A stretch of DNA of 64,000 nt from Hemicordylus capensis (lineage: Eukaryota > Chordata > Lepidosauria > Squamata > Cordylidae): positions 355,360,750-355,424,749 of the forward strand of contig NC_069659.1 in the NCBI RefSeq assembly GCF_027244095.1, written 5' to 3'. Positions 22,236 through 32,802 of this stretch are shown in pieces; position 1 is the stretch's first letter; each line of letters starts with the position of its first letter. The notes below the pieces were generated by a model. It was not told the DNA's origin, did not search any database, and saw nothing but the letters and a program-made list of their open reading frames with translations. The position numbers were made by a program, and so were the translations under genes.

Positions 22236-23509
22236 AAATTGTTAAGGGGTTGTTAAAACTCTAGCACATGCACAGTAGTTTAAATGCAGATGCGCAGTCT
22301 GGCCAAAGCACCACTGTTCAGTAGGGGTGGTAGGGCAGGTGTGCTTTGAAATGCATGCATTTTGTGGAGCTGCTCAATTCCATATGGTAGCATGGGGGGG
22401 GGCACAGCCTCTCAACACTTGGGTCTTTGTGGCAATGAATGGAGGGGGGACTTAGATGGCCTCCCATGTCTCCAACCTTGCCCACTCATGATCAGGCTGA
22501 ACCTGGAGGTGGCGGGGAACCAGGGACACTTGATGCTGCCTATAATTAAACTATTATTTGTATAGGAGTTTTTATATTAACCAACGCCCCCCTCCGCCGC
22601 CCCGGATGGGAACGTTTCAAGAATAACCAATGTGCCCTTTTTGCTTTCATTAATATGTGTGTTGTCAGTACTGGAGGCAGAGAATAATGAATGGCTTTGT
22701 TCTTTTATTAATACATTAAAACAGTATTTCTGCACCATGCCTGGGTGGGGGTGGGCATATAAATGGGTGATTCTGCTTTGGAATTAATGATTTGAAAACA
22801 TGTTTGTGTATTGCCTGTCTAAGGAGGGTGGGTGGCTTGTTAAGTGTGTGCCCTTTTGTTAATGCCTTAAAGAGAAACGTTAAACCCTGTTTGTGACTGA
22901 GATATTGATTAATGGACACACAGAAGGAAAAAAGAAGGACGTGCTTGTGCAAGTTGGAAGTAATTTCCAGTTAAATCAATACAAATGAATTTCCAGTAAA
23001 TGTCTTAATTGGGGGGGGGGGTGCAGACACAGCTCATTTGGCATGGAATGCATTTTGTTTTCTCCAATTCATTGATTAAAACTGTTGAATGAACTGGGTG
23101 ATTAATACAGAGCATTTTTGTGGGTGAACTGCACGGCTGCCGATTGATTATTTTAACTGACTGCCCTCAGGCCTGTGAAGACATCACAGTACCATGTGGC
23201 AGGAACAGCCCTAACTTCTTGTCTGCTTGGCTCCCATATCTGGTCTGGGGACAGGTGCCTCTGAGGAGGGCATGCCCTTTGCCCCACGGTTGAGCCTGGG
23301 GCAGCCAAAGGCTGAGGAAGTCTGTACGGCATGACCCATGAGCCAGGCCCACAAATGTTGGCCATTTGCACCAACTTGGGGGGTGGGGGGAGAGGGCGAA
23401 TGATGAGCATAGTGATTTCGGACCACATCTACCATTCTAGAGATGGAAAATAGGTGATAGCATTGTTGCACGTACAACTCTCTGTGTGATACAACCCCTT
23501 CTTTATCCC
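22236..23509. other. intergenic, candidate conserved non-coding DNA
   Basis: No exon was recognised. The part 22540-23150 is A+T-rich, has no recognisable transposon sequence apart from a G run at 23011-23020, and lies in a neighbourhood crowded with repeats. Confidence 0.4.
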
Positions 23510-24720
23510 TAACCTCAAATGATTGAGAGGGTGGTGGCATCTCAGCTCCAGGCTGTCTTGGATGAAGTAGATTATCTGGACCCATTTCAAACTCGCTTTT
23601 GGGCAGGCTATGGGGTTGACATGGCCTTAGCCAGCCTGTTGGATGATCTCCAATCAGGAATCAACAGGGGGAATGTGACTCTCTTGATCCTTTTGGATCT
23701 CTCGGTGGCTTTCAGTCATGGTATTGCTCTGGAATGCCTGAAGGAGTTGGGAGAGGGAGGCATTGCTTTGCAGAGGTTCCACTCCTACCTCTTGGGTAGG
23801 TTCCAGATGATATCAATTGGAGACTGTTGCTCTTCAAAACAAGAACTCCAGTAAAGAGTTCCACAAGGCTCCATACTGTCTCAAATGGTTTTTAACATCT
23901 ACATGAAACCGCTGGGAGAGATAATCAAGGGATTTGGTGCAGGGTGTTATCAATATTGCTGATGAGACCCCAATCTATTTCTCCATGGCAGCTTCATCAG
24001 CAAATGGCCTAACTTCCCTAAATACCTGCTGGAGGTGGGAATGGACTGGATGAGGGAGAACAAACTGAGGCTGAATCCAAGCAAGATGGAGGTACCTCAT
24101 TGTGGGAGGTCAGAGCTTAGGAAGTGGTTTAGATCTGCCTGTTCTGGATGGGATTGCACTCCCTCAGAAAGATCAGGTACATAGTCTGGGAATACTTCTG
24201 GACCCAAACCCCTCTGACCCAAACCCCTCTCTTATTTCTCAGGTTGAAGCAGTGGCCAGCACTGCTTTCTATCAGCTTCGGCTGATTCGCCAGCTACGTC
24301 CATTTCTGGAGATAGTGGTGCATATGCTGGTAACATCCAGACTTAACTACTGCAATGTGCTCTGCATTAAGCTGCCTTTGTATGTAGTTTGGAAACTTCA
24401 GTTAGTACAGAATGCAGCAGCCAGGTTGATCTCTGGGGCTGCCTGAAGAGATCATATTACACTCATTTTGAAAGAACTACACTGGCTGCCAATAAGTTTC
24501 CTGGTGAAATACCAAGTGATGGTTATTGCCTATAAAGCCCTTAACAACTCAAGTCAGAAGTAGTTAAGATGACGCCTTCTTCTTCATCAACCCTGGCGCC
24601 TCTCAAGATCATCTGGGGAGGTCCAGTTGAGGTTGTCACCAGCTTGGTTGGTGGCAACTTGAAACCAAACCTTTTATAGTAGTTTTTGTGATCTGAAAAC
24701 CTTTCAAAGCTTTTAAAACC
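23510..24720 (+). mobile_element. L2 LINE, RT-domain part, decayed
   Basis: The plus strand encodes L2-type reverse transcriptase in order. At 23519-23854: MIERVVASQLQAVLDEVDYL, DPFQTRFWAGYGVDMALASL, LLILLDLSVAF and FHSYLLGRFQMISIGDCCSS. At 24102-24446: VLDGIALPQKDQVHSLGILL, STAFYQLRLIRQLRPFLEI, MLVTSRLNYCNVL and LVQNAAARLISGAA. Then comes the DNA for HWLPISFLVKYQ, after which the 3' UTR trails off. The two blocks are joined by a segment in shifted frames, including a version of the YADD region (caatattgctgatgagac). The pattern is L2, distinct from CR1 and BovB. Confidence 0.9.
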
Positions 24721-25010
24721 TCATTGCAAAATTCGGAACCGCGGGCTGCATTCCCTTCTGCCGCAGTTGAGGTAGGAAGCTCCTCCCTCTCTCTCTTTGG
24801 CCATCATTGGCTGGGTGGGCTGTCCTTCATGCAAGAAGGAAGCCTACACAGCCAGGTCCCCCTCCTCTCTGGGGTCTCACTGACTGCAGGCTCCCTGCTC
24901 TCCATTACAGTACATTGAAATTGGGACAGGAGCACGGAGGGATGGGGGTGGGGAGTGGAACTGTGGTTCCACGTTTCATGCGAATGTGGCATAAGCAACT
25001 TTACTTACAC
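24721..25010. repeat. dispersed repeat related to 13790-14070
   Basis: See 13790-14070. Here the order is ttcggaaccgcgggctgcat, ggctgtccttcatgcaagaa, ctgactgcaggctccc and gtggaactgtggttccacg. Confidence 0.4.
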
Positions 25011-25011
25011 A

Positions 25012-25085
25012 TAGAATCATAGAGTCATATAATATAGAGTTGGAAGCAATCTGGAAGGTCTTCTAGTCCAAACCCCTGCTCAGTG
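25012..25085 (-). mobile_element. CR1 3' end of the bird-like subfamily
   Basis: The sequence atagaatcatagagtcatat, gagttggaagcaatctggaa and cttctagtccaaacccctgc is the reverse complement of the classical CR1 terminus with the ATTCTATG octamer. It differs from the more common CR1 type here, which ends in TTCTTATG. Confidence 0.8.
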
Positions 25086-25856
25086 AAGGTAGCAGGTTTG
25101 TTTGTAAGTTGCCTTCAAGAGCTGGATGGTGGGAATGCAGAGAGGGAGGGAGATGCCAAGGATGACCAAGGACCTTCTGTGTGTGCCCTACCACTGAGCT
25201 CAGACCTCTCCCCAGAGATCCAAAGTCACAATGTCCGATGACAGCAAGGAAGCGTCTGGGATTTCCACACAGCCTGATATGATGTGCCACACTACAGAGT
25301 GGCAGCCCTGATGCTGTTACGAACCTGCAGAAAAGCAAGCAACGCTACTGCAGTTCCCCCCCTGGGGTTCCCCAGCAGCCCAAGGATGCAGCTTGACGGG
25401 TCTGTAACGTAATGCACATCATGCCAGACACCAGCCCCTGAGTCCACCAAGCAGATGTCTTAGCTGGCAACTAAACAGCCATAATTTGGGTTTACTCCTG
25501 CTCTGTTGGTTGCAGGGTTGAGCCTAAGCCAAATGGCACCCCAGACATGGACTGTCTTCCACACCCCTTTGTTTCTTCAGCTTTTGAATGCCTTATTTTT
25601 TATTGCATTGGTAGATCCTTTCCTGACCTTCCTGCAAAATCTGTATGCATGATTTATCTGTGACATATAGGATGATCCATTTGCATGCACGTATCTGGAC
25701 ATCAGTATTTGTGTTCCCCCTATATAAAAATAAAAAGGGCTTCTTCTAATATTATAGACGCTTTTAAATTTTAAGATTAACTGAAATGGCCACTGTCTCA
25801 AGCAGTTGTCTGGGCTGCCTGCCCCTAAATCTGGGTCTGTGGAGTGGTGATGGACG
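25086..25856. other. intergenic, nothing recognised
   Basis: No exon or repeat was recognised. Confidence 0.4.
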
Positions 25857-25998
25857 AACATAAGAACAGCTCTGCTGGATCAGGATCAGGCCCATCTAGT
25901 CCAGCATCCTGTTTCACACAGTGGCCCACCAGATGCCTCTGGGAAGCCCACAGGCAAAAGGTATCCTTCAACAAAGCCACTGGTTCTCCTTCATCTGG

Positions 25999-26080
25999 TG
26001 GGCCACTGTACGAAACAGGATGCTGGACTAGATGGGCCTTGGGCCTGATCCAGCAGGGCGGTTCTTATGTTCTTAAGGCC
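25999..26080 (+). mobile_element. CR1 3' end in inverted orientation
   Basis: The sequence catctggtgggccactgtac, gaaacaggatgctggactag and ctgatccagcagggcggttc ends in ttatgttctta. It is nearly complementary to 25857-25935 and the two could fold into a stem of about 75 bp. Confidence 0.8.
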
Positions 26081-26530
26081 TGTTCTTTTATATGCTTAAC
26101 AATTTTTTGTCCTTAAGTATGCTTTCCATCAATTTACCTGGCACCAAAGTTAAGCTGACCGGCCTGTAATTTCCTGGATCCCCCTGGATCCTTTTTTGGA
26201 AATCGGAGTCACATTGGCTACTTTCCAGTCCTCTGGTACAGAGCCTGATTGTAGGGATGTTACATATTTTTGCAAGGAGATCAGCAATTTCACATTAGAG
26301 TTCCTTCAGTACTCTTGGGTGGATGCCATCTGGCCCTGGCAATTTTTGTTTGTTTGTTTTTCAAGACAGTTTAGAACATCTTCCCTTGTCACCTCAAACA
26401 GGCCGAGGTTCAACCACCTCCCTGGCAGGCTTTTTTTTTGCTTCTGATATATTTCTGAATGTTATTTCTCTTGACACTTCTAACTATATACTCCTCAAAA
26501 TCTCTTTATGCATCCCTTATTGTCTCTTGC

Positions 26531-27073
26531 TAGGGATGTGCTGAGGCAGTCCGTGACTGAACTGGTCCGCCACAAACCAACCAGGCCAGTTCAAACAGTT
26601 TGATTGTGAGCCAGCCCAGCCCTGTTTTGCAATAAAGGTTGTGAGTTCACAATAAATGGCATGCATCTAGGCCATTTATGGTGTGGTCAGCAACACGCTG
26701 ACCACGCAAATGGCCTCTACACATGCACAGAGGCCAGATGAGTCAGTGTGTTGCCACCACTGCAAGGATGTGGGGAGTGCTGCAGGACTGCCAGGAAGCG
26801 CCTTCACTTTCACTTCACTTCTCTTTCAAGATGCCTCTCTCTCTCACTACTCCCCTGCCTCCCTTTAAACAACTTCTATTGTCTTCAGAAACAAAGGGAA
26901 ATCCTCACTGGTTTCCCCTTTACAGCTGCTCAAACAGGCAAATCGGTTTGAGCGGGTTCAGTTGGATGGACCAGACTGGCCAGTTGGTTCAACCAAATTA
27001 GTTCATGGACCACGGTCTGGTCCAAATTCAATTAGAATTTGGACCGCAGAAAATGTTTCTGCACATACCCCTA
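26531..27073. mobile_element. hAT-like non-autonomous DNA transposon
   Basis: The ends are tagggatgtgc and, inverted, taggggtatgtgc. It interrupts CR1, whose sequence resumes right after it. The flanks tctcttgc and gtccttgc are compatible with an 8-bp target duplication that has diverged. Internal repeats (ggaccagactggccagttgg, ggaccacggtctggtccaaa) are of the reptile low-copy type also found at 56690-56834. No coding capacity. Confidence 0.55.
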
Positions 27074-27091
27074 TGTCCTTGCATTTCTTTT

Positions 27092-27641
27092 ATCCATTAT
27101 TATTTTTTTGAGTATATACAAAAACAAGACCTCAAAGGGTTTTTGATATACAAATCACTTAAACTTTAACTGCATGAATACAATGAGTGTGAATAGTACA
27201 TAATAAACGTAGGTCCTGAACATCCAAATAATCAATTGGTACAGGAGAGTCTTGTTCTTAATGAAAAAAACCTGCAAAAGTTCCAATTGCAGAAGTTGCA
27301 AGTGCAATAGCTAGTCAGCAAATCTGTACACAATTGTCTATCTGAAGCAGAGCTGTCTTATTCTTCATGAAAAAAACTGCAAAAGTTCCAATTGCAGAAG
27401 TTGCAAGTGCAATAGCTAGTCAGCAAATCTGTACACAAATGTCTGTCTAAAGCAGAGCTGTCTAAAGCAGAGCTGATGGGTGAACCCGGGACGGGTGAAC
27501 CCCTTCTTATGAACAAGAGTTTTGATAGTGCTGTATGTTTTGGGAGTGTTATCAATTCCTATTGCTATTATTACCATTATTTTTTCACGGTCTCACCCAT
27601 TTTGCTGCTGTTTTGTCGTGCAATCCCTTATATATTTTTTG
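27092..27641 (-). mobile_element. unclassified retroposon with 15-bp target duplication
   Basis: A 550-base insertion is flanked by the perfect 15-bp repeat ccttgcatttctttt (27077-27091 and 27642-27656), which is single-copy CR1 sequence. A long duplication and A+T-rich start are typical of target-primed insertion. The body contains two tandem copies of a unit of about 106 bp (27249-27354 and 27355-27460; aaagttccaattgcagaagt in both). It encodes nothing recognisable and matches no other element in the window. Confidence 0.7.
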
Positions 27642-28173
27642 CCTTGCATTTCTTTTGCCAGAATTTATATTCCTTTCTGTTCTCTTCATTTGGGCAGGAT
27701 TTCCATTTTCTGAAGGATGTCTTCTTCCCTTTTATAGCTTCCCTGACTCTCCTTGTTAGCCACACTGGTGTCCACCTGACTTGGTGGTATCTTTCCTCCT
27801 TCTTGGTATACATTCCAACTGAGCTTCCAGTATTGTGGTTTTAAATAAGTTCTGTGTTTTCTGACGTGATTTGACCCGCCTGACTTTCCCTTTCAACTTC
27901 CTTCTTACCAGTCCCATTTTTGAGAAGTTTCCTCTTCTGAAGTCCAGCATGTCTGTGTTGGACTTCCTTGGCAAAGCTCCACTCTCATATAAGCTGGATC
28001 ACACTATGGTCACTATTCCCCAATTGTTCTACAACTCTGACATCTCGCACCAGGTCCTGGGCACCACTCAGGATTAAGTCCAAGGTCACCTTTTCTCTGG
28101 TTGGTTCAGTGAATTGCGGGAATCATAAGAACAATACAGCAGAGGAAATTATTTTCATTGCAGGTTTTCTCAA

Positions 28174-28178
<5 letters not shown>

Positions 28179-28206
<28 letters not shown>
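28179..28206. repeat. (GT)n microsatellite
   Basis: About 14 uninterrupted gt units. Confidence 0.95.
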
Positions 28207-28207
<1 letters not shown>

Positions 28208-28358
28208 AAAAATACATCTGTGTAAACACAAATGCCATTTAGTCAGACGGTTGTGGGCACAGCCAGAGGGAGGGGTTGTGGGTGGAACCTGAGCAGGACC
28301 TGTGGCTGACATCCTGATGCTTGAAGTGCTTGCATAACGAACAAAGTTGCGCTAGCAC

Positions 28359-29583
28359 CAGGTGCGTAACAATGATAGGGCAAGGGAAGACAGTTGTCTG
28401 GGGGCCCCACTGCCTGGAGGGGCCCCCCAGAGGCACCTCACGTGACTCCCCATTGCCCCCTGCCCAGCCCCATAGCCTCTCAGCCACTTGCCCTCTTCGC
28501 CGTCTCTCCTGCTTGTTCTGCTGGCCCGCAATGGAAGCAGCAGCCCAGCTGCCAAGAGCTCCTTTTCTCCCGCCTCTCAGCTGATCGGCGGGTGGGCGGG
28601 GCTTCCACGGAGGCCTCCGTGTAGGCCGTAGTGAAGCCTGAACTCGAGTAGGGCCCAAGCCAGCCAGGAAGGAGGAGGCAGCCAGAGTGTTCTCTGCAGC
28701 AGAAGAGCCCTTGCTGCCCTGCTCAACCCAGACCAGCATTTGCCAGGTAGAGTGTGAACTCCTTTTTGTGGTTACCTTTCCCGCCCCCCCCCCATATATA
28801 GGGATCTGCTTGCCATAGGGCTTGGATATGGGGGGGGGAGGGACCGAGAAGTCTCTGAAAATTTATTTTGAAACAGCTTGGAAAATTTGCTGACTTAAAA
28901 AAACTATCTAAAAAGTCCTATAAGTGGCTTGTTTCATGGCAGAAAATTGCAAAAACTTCTGGAACAGTATTTTATTAATTTTATTTATTCATTCATTCAT
29001 TTATAAATGCACTTATGTTCAAGTTGTTTTGCAACCCAGAAGGTCTGAGTGAGAACTGTGAAGCATGTGTGGTGCTTTTATTTTATTTTATTTTTCTTGT
29101 GTGTGAACTGCTCCCCAATAACTTGCAGGGACTTCAGGGTAAATCTGGCCAACATGTGAATGCAGCACCTCCATTCCAGAGGAGATGTGTCTTAAAGGGC
29201 TTTAAAAGCCTCCTGTGAAAAACCTCCTGCAATCAAACTTGACTGAATTTGTTCAGAATTCTGAGAAAACAAACATAGGTTCACCCTGCATGGTTGAAAG
29301 TCTCCTTTGCTAATCTGCAGCGAGGGGGCCGTTTTAATCATTCATCTTTCTCATATGTTCTAGGCATTAAAAGTAAAACAAATGTATAGTACTCAATGTA
29401 TATCACTATATATTGTGACGTGTGTGTGTGTATTCAGTGAAATGTATTTCCAGGCAGCATACTTATTTTGGAATATCAGACTTAAATCCTTGGGGGCCTG
29501 GGGTGTGCGGAGGCCCTGGACTTTGGGGGGGGGCCATTTTAAAATCTTGTCTCTGGGCCCACTCCAACCTTGCTACGCCCCTG
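28359..29583. mobile_element. hAT non-autonomous transposon, 1.2 kb
   Basis: The element begins caggtgcgtaacaatgatag and ends with the complement of caggggcgtagcaaggttgg. It is flanked by a perfect 8-bp duplication gctagcac (28351-28358 and 29584-29591), which marks hAT insertion. Shared end segments (acagttgtctgggggcccca; aaaatcttgtctctgggccc) place 47931-48351 and 62670-63109 in the same family. Most of the interior is also found, inverted, at 41887-42985. No transposase reading frame was recognised. Confidence 0.9.
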
Positions 29584-29591
29584 GCTAGCAC

Positions 29592-30718
29592 ATAAAGATC
29601 GTATAGCTCCACTAAAAAAACCCTGGGGTTTTCAGAATCATGCTCATGTGCAAACGTTCCCTTTAAGACAGATGGGGATGCCATCCTTGGGTTTGTTCTG
29701 CAAGTGCAAGCACGCTTGCAGAAGCGCCACCGCACAAACGCAAGCTCCAGACTCAGTGCTAGCAGCCAGCACGACAGCTTTGTGCTGATGCAATGTTCTT
29801 CCACAGGCACTTCATTCATTAGGATCTCAGGCACACAGTAGGACCCCAGTAAGGCATGAAGTGGCGCCTTCTGCCAGGACGCAGACTGTGTGCCACCCTG
29901 GGCTCCTGCTAAAGAAATGGTTTCCATTTACTCCCAGGTCAGCTGAATGCTTGAGTTCTACTGACTTCGCCTTGCCTAAGTCTGCCTGGCACTGGGCTGT
30001 GCAAATATCTCTGAAGCAGACGGGGACGGGTGAGAGAAGACAGAAAAGAAGGCGCAGTCCAGAAATCCAGAGGCAGTTCCTTCAACACGGCCTTTCATGT
30101 CATAAACAGATTCAGCACCTCCGGCTCTATCCTGTGCCGGTGGTCACAGAAACCTTCCTCCTCCCCACAAGCACAACGATTTCCCTGAAGGATTTCAGGC
30201 GATGGAAGCTGATAACCAGGTGGCCGCTCAGCTGCTCCTTCTCTTGGATTCAAAACTTACTTCTGCGTGCATGTTCCACTTTTGAGAGAGTGGTGATTAC
30301 TGAATTCCTACTCAATGCAAACAGGACCGCTTTCTAGGTGCACGCAATAAAGCATGAGGAAATGGAGGAGACTGCAGCCGCCGCACTCCTCAGGCAACCA
30401 GGGAGGCTGTTCACACAACCCAAAACTGGGTAGGACAAGTGTGCTACCCAGGTTTGGGAGCTGAGCATGCTCCCAATTTTCAGTTGTGTGGGAGAACACA
30501 ACTCAAGAGACCCTTCATGAAGACTCCAGAGTGTCTACACTAATCATCCAAGAAACTCTTCAATCAATGCTGGAGCAAATTGTACTTAACGAAGACTAAT
30601 CCTTTCTTCCTTCGAGGACTTAACTCCTGGCAATTGTATCTGAAATGCAGGAATGTTTTTGCTTGAGAACTCTTAAAAGATGCAATCGTCCCTAATAACC
30701 CTGCTAACTGAGCAAAGA
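29592..30718. other. intergenic, nothing recognised
   Basis: No exon was recognised. An open frame of 158 codons (29861-30337, plus) shows no known domain and is not called. Confidence 0.4.
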
Positions 30719-30960
30719 GACACCTTCTAAAGTGGTGATTCTCTTATATTTAGCAGGGGGTGAGCAACTGGTCCTATCCAACCCCAGCACAGCATCCCTC
30801 CAGTGGCTGCTGCTGGTGTCTACCTTACGTTTCTTTTTAGATTGTGAGTCCTTTGGGGACAGGAGACCATCTTATTTATGTATTGATTATTTTTTCTGTG
30901 TAAACCACTTTGAGATTTTTGTGGAAGAGCAGTCTATTAATATTTGTAGTAGTAATTAGG
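30719..30960 (+). mobile_element. LINE 3' end (same family as 17558-17800)
   Basis: It is similar to 17558-17800 throughout, ending tgtgtaaaccactttgagat and aatatttgtagtagtaat. Confidence 0.7.
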
Positions 30961-31714
30961 AGAACATTAAGGCAATAGAGAGAAGGGGCGTGGTCTTTCC
31001 ACTCAATAGTAGGAAACTTTTTGAGGATTCCTTGTGAATGTTTTTGAGGAGGAAGTGTATATCAGCTGCTACCTGTCAAGAAGGCAATTAAGAAGAATTA
31101 AGCCAGTACTGGAGCAGTACTTTGAATCAAAACTATAGATATATTGGGTGCTGTGAACCACCAGTTAACCACTGGACCCATGGGCTGGAGACTTTTACAG
31201 TGCCTACTTACAAGCAAGTTGCATTCAGCAAAGGCTTTTTCTAGCATTAAATGAAAGTTTCCTGTTTGGAGGTATGGCTCATTCTATTGCTTCCCTGGAC
31301 AGCATGGCTAGGGAATTAGTTCTTAATTGCTTGTTAATTGCCCAATATTTAGTAATTTTTTGTTTCCCACAGCAGAATATTAAATTATATTATATTCCCA
31401 CTTTTATTTCCTTTAGAGCAAAATAATGCTTTTAAAGTTGCATTTTAAGAGTGTTTATTGTGATTCCTAGTTATATCTCCAAAATAATCAGAGATGCAGG
31501 GGGCTCTGATGAATTGTCACATGTGGTTTGAAACATGTTGTGCATATGTGTACATCTGCGTGTGTGCGTATATGTGTTGAGAGAGAGAGGGAGAGGGAGA
31601 GAGACTGGCTATCCACTGTCCTTATCTTCCAAGACTAAGCCTTTCATGTTTAGAAGTTGCACCTCCTCTAAAGACACAGGTCCACTGTTTGGAGACACTT
31701 CTCCAATTTTAATT
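30961..31714. other. intergenic, nothing recognised
   Basis: A+T-rich. A (GA)-rich run lies at 31579-31602 and a gtgtgtgcgtatatgtg run just before it. No gene. Confidence 0.4.
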
Positions 31715-31970
31715 TTAATTTATTCATAAATGATCTAGAAGCAGAGGTAAGCAGCAATGTGGCCAAATTTGCAGATGATACCAAACTCTTCCGGGTAGTG
31801 AAATCCAAAATAGATTGTGAGCAGCTCCAAAAGGATCTCTCCAAACTGGAGGAGTGGGCGACAAAATGGCAAATGTGGTTCAATGTTAGCAAGTGTAAAG
31901 TGATGCACACTGGGATGAAAACCCCCAACTTCAAGTATATGCTGATGGGATCTGAGCTGTCGGTGACAAA
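31715..31970 (+). mobile_element. CR1 LINE, RT-palm fragment
   Basis: The plus strand encodes NVAKFADDTKLFRVVKSKID, CEQLQKDLSKLEEWATKWQM, WFNVSKCKVMHTGMKTPNF and KYMLMGSELSVTN. This is the CR1 palm region with intact catalytic FADD, followed by the conserved FNVxKCKVMH block. The CR1 reading stops at the inverted repeat that starts at 31968. Confidence 0.9.
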
Positions 31971-32127
31971 TGCTCTGTCCCTAGTAGACACATCTAGTAG
32001 ACGTCAGGTGCTGAATGAATAAATGGCTGGGACCTAAGACCTTAAGACCACCTTCTCCCACATATACCTGTATACTTCATTCAGCACCTGACGTCTACTA
32101 GATGTGTCTACTAGGGACAGAGCATTT
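31968..32127. repeat. perfect 52-bp inverted repeat, 56-nt spacer
   Basis: The arms 31968-32019 and 32076-32127 are exact complements (cctagtagacacatctagta, gacgtcaggtgctgaatgaa). The right arm leads into an L2 3' end, and the left arm abuts the CR1 fragment. Perfect identity implies a recent event or gene conversion. Confidence 0.95.
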
Positions 32128-32540
32128 TCAGTTGTGCCCCCAACCCTATAGAACAGGGGCAGCCAACAGGGGCAGGCTCTCCAGCTATTGTTGGACTACA
32201 ACCCCCATCACCCCCAGGCTGAGGATGATGGGAGTTGTAGTCCAACCAAAGCTAGGGAGCCTCAGGTTGGCCATCCTCTGCTACAGAATGCTCTCCTCAG
32301 GAAAGCCCGCCTGGCCCCAACATGGAGTCTTTTGATTTCTCTTTGACTTATTGATTTGTCAGTTGCTTTGCTATTTTGAAGGGGCTGATTTAGCCCCTTT
32401 ATGTGATGCTTTATCTTATTTTGCTGCTATGTTGCTTCTTCTGCATTGTTTGGAGATTTGGCTGATGCTTTAAATTATTGATTTTATTGTTGTCAGCCAT
32501 TTGGGCTTCTACTGAAGAACAAGCGAGACATAATTATGAT
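32076..32540 (+). mobile_element. L2-type LINE 3' end, with a MITE inside
   Basis: The sequence gcattttcagttgtgccccc, aatgctctcctcaggaaagc, cgcctggccccaac and attttattgttgtcagccat is the end of an L2 coding region and its 3' UTR. The element 32154-32280 interrupts it. Confidence 0.65.
32154..32280. mobile_element. hAT-type MITE, 127 bp
   Basis: An inverted-repeat element with ends caggggcagccaac and the complement of cagaggatggccaac, and internal arms ttggactacaacccccatca and its complement. The flanking 8-bp repeats ctatagaa (32146-32153) and ctacagaa (32281-32288) differ at one base. Related copies: 34617-34742, 35454-35594, 48733-48820, 61078-61215 and 63179-63306. Confidence 0.85.
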
Positions 32541-32766
32541 CAAGATAAATAACCTGAAGTAAAAGGCACACCTGACGGTAGCCCTCCTTCCGTTTGCTAT
32601 GCCCTTCCAAACTTTTGCCCATTACACAAATCATCTTCTAAGCAGTTGCTGTGAAAGGCCAACCCCAGTAGCTGTGATTCACCTGTTCCCTGGCAGGCCT
32701 TGAAGTTCTGCATGGCTTTGTCCCTGCCAGAGTTGGTGTCTAGGATCCTACCTTTGGCCTTGGGAG
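32541..32766. other. intergenic, nothing recognised
   Basis: No exon or repeat was recognised. Confidence 0.35.
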
Positions 32767-32802
32767 TGTGTGTGTGTGTGTGTCTGTGTGTGTGTGTGTG
32801 TT
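32767..32802. repeat. (GT)n microsatellite
   Basis: About 18 gt units interrupted once by ct. Confidence 0.95.

Larger units (their letters stand above)
25857..28125 (-). mobile_element. CR1 LINE, endonuclease to 3' end, with nested insertions
   Basis: On the minus strand, 28125-27657 encodes the end of the CR1 endonuclease domain (VRDVRVVEQLGNSDHSVI) and the linker to RT. 26530-26086 encodes the region before and at the start of RT (EVTREDVLNCL-like and SGNYRPVSL-like pieces). 25968-25857 is the 3' UTR ending in the ttatgt repeat. The RT core between these is missing. The copy is interrupted by a DNA transposon (26531-27073) and an unclassified retroposon (27092-27641). A small piece of CR1 3' UTR in the opposite direction lies at 25999-26080. 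Confidence 0.85.

Noticed and set aside
28239-28739. 166-codon open frame on the minus strand
   Set aside because: It spans the border of a hAT element and its GC-rich end, so it is not a host gene.
29861-30337. 158-codon open frame on the plus strand
   Set aside because: No recognisable domain, no support from neighbours, and composition like the surrounding non-coding DNA.
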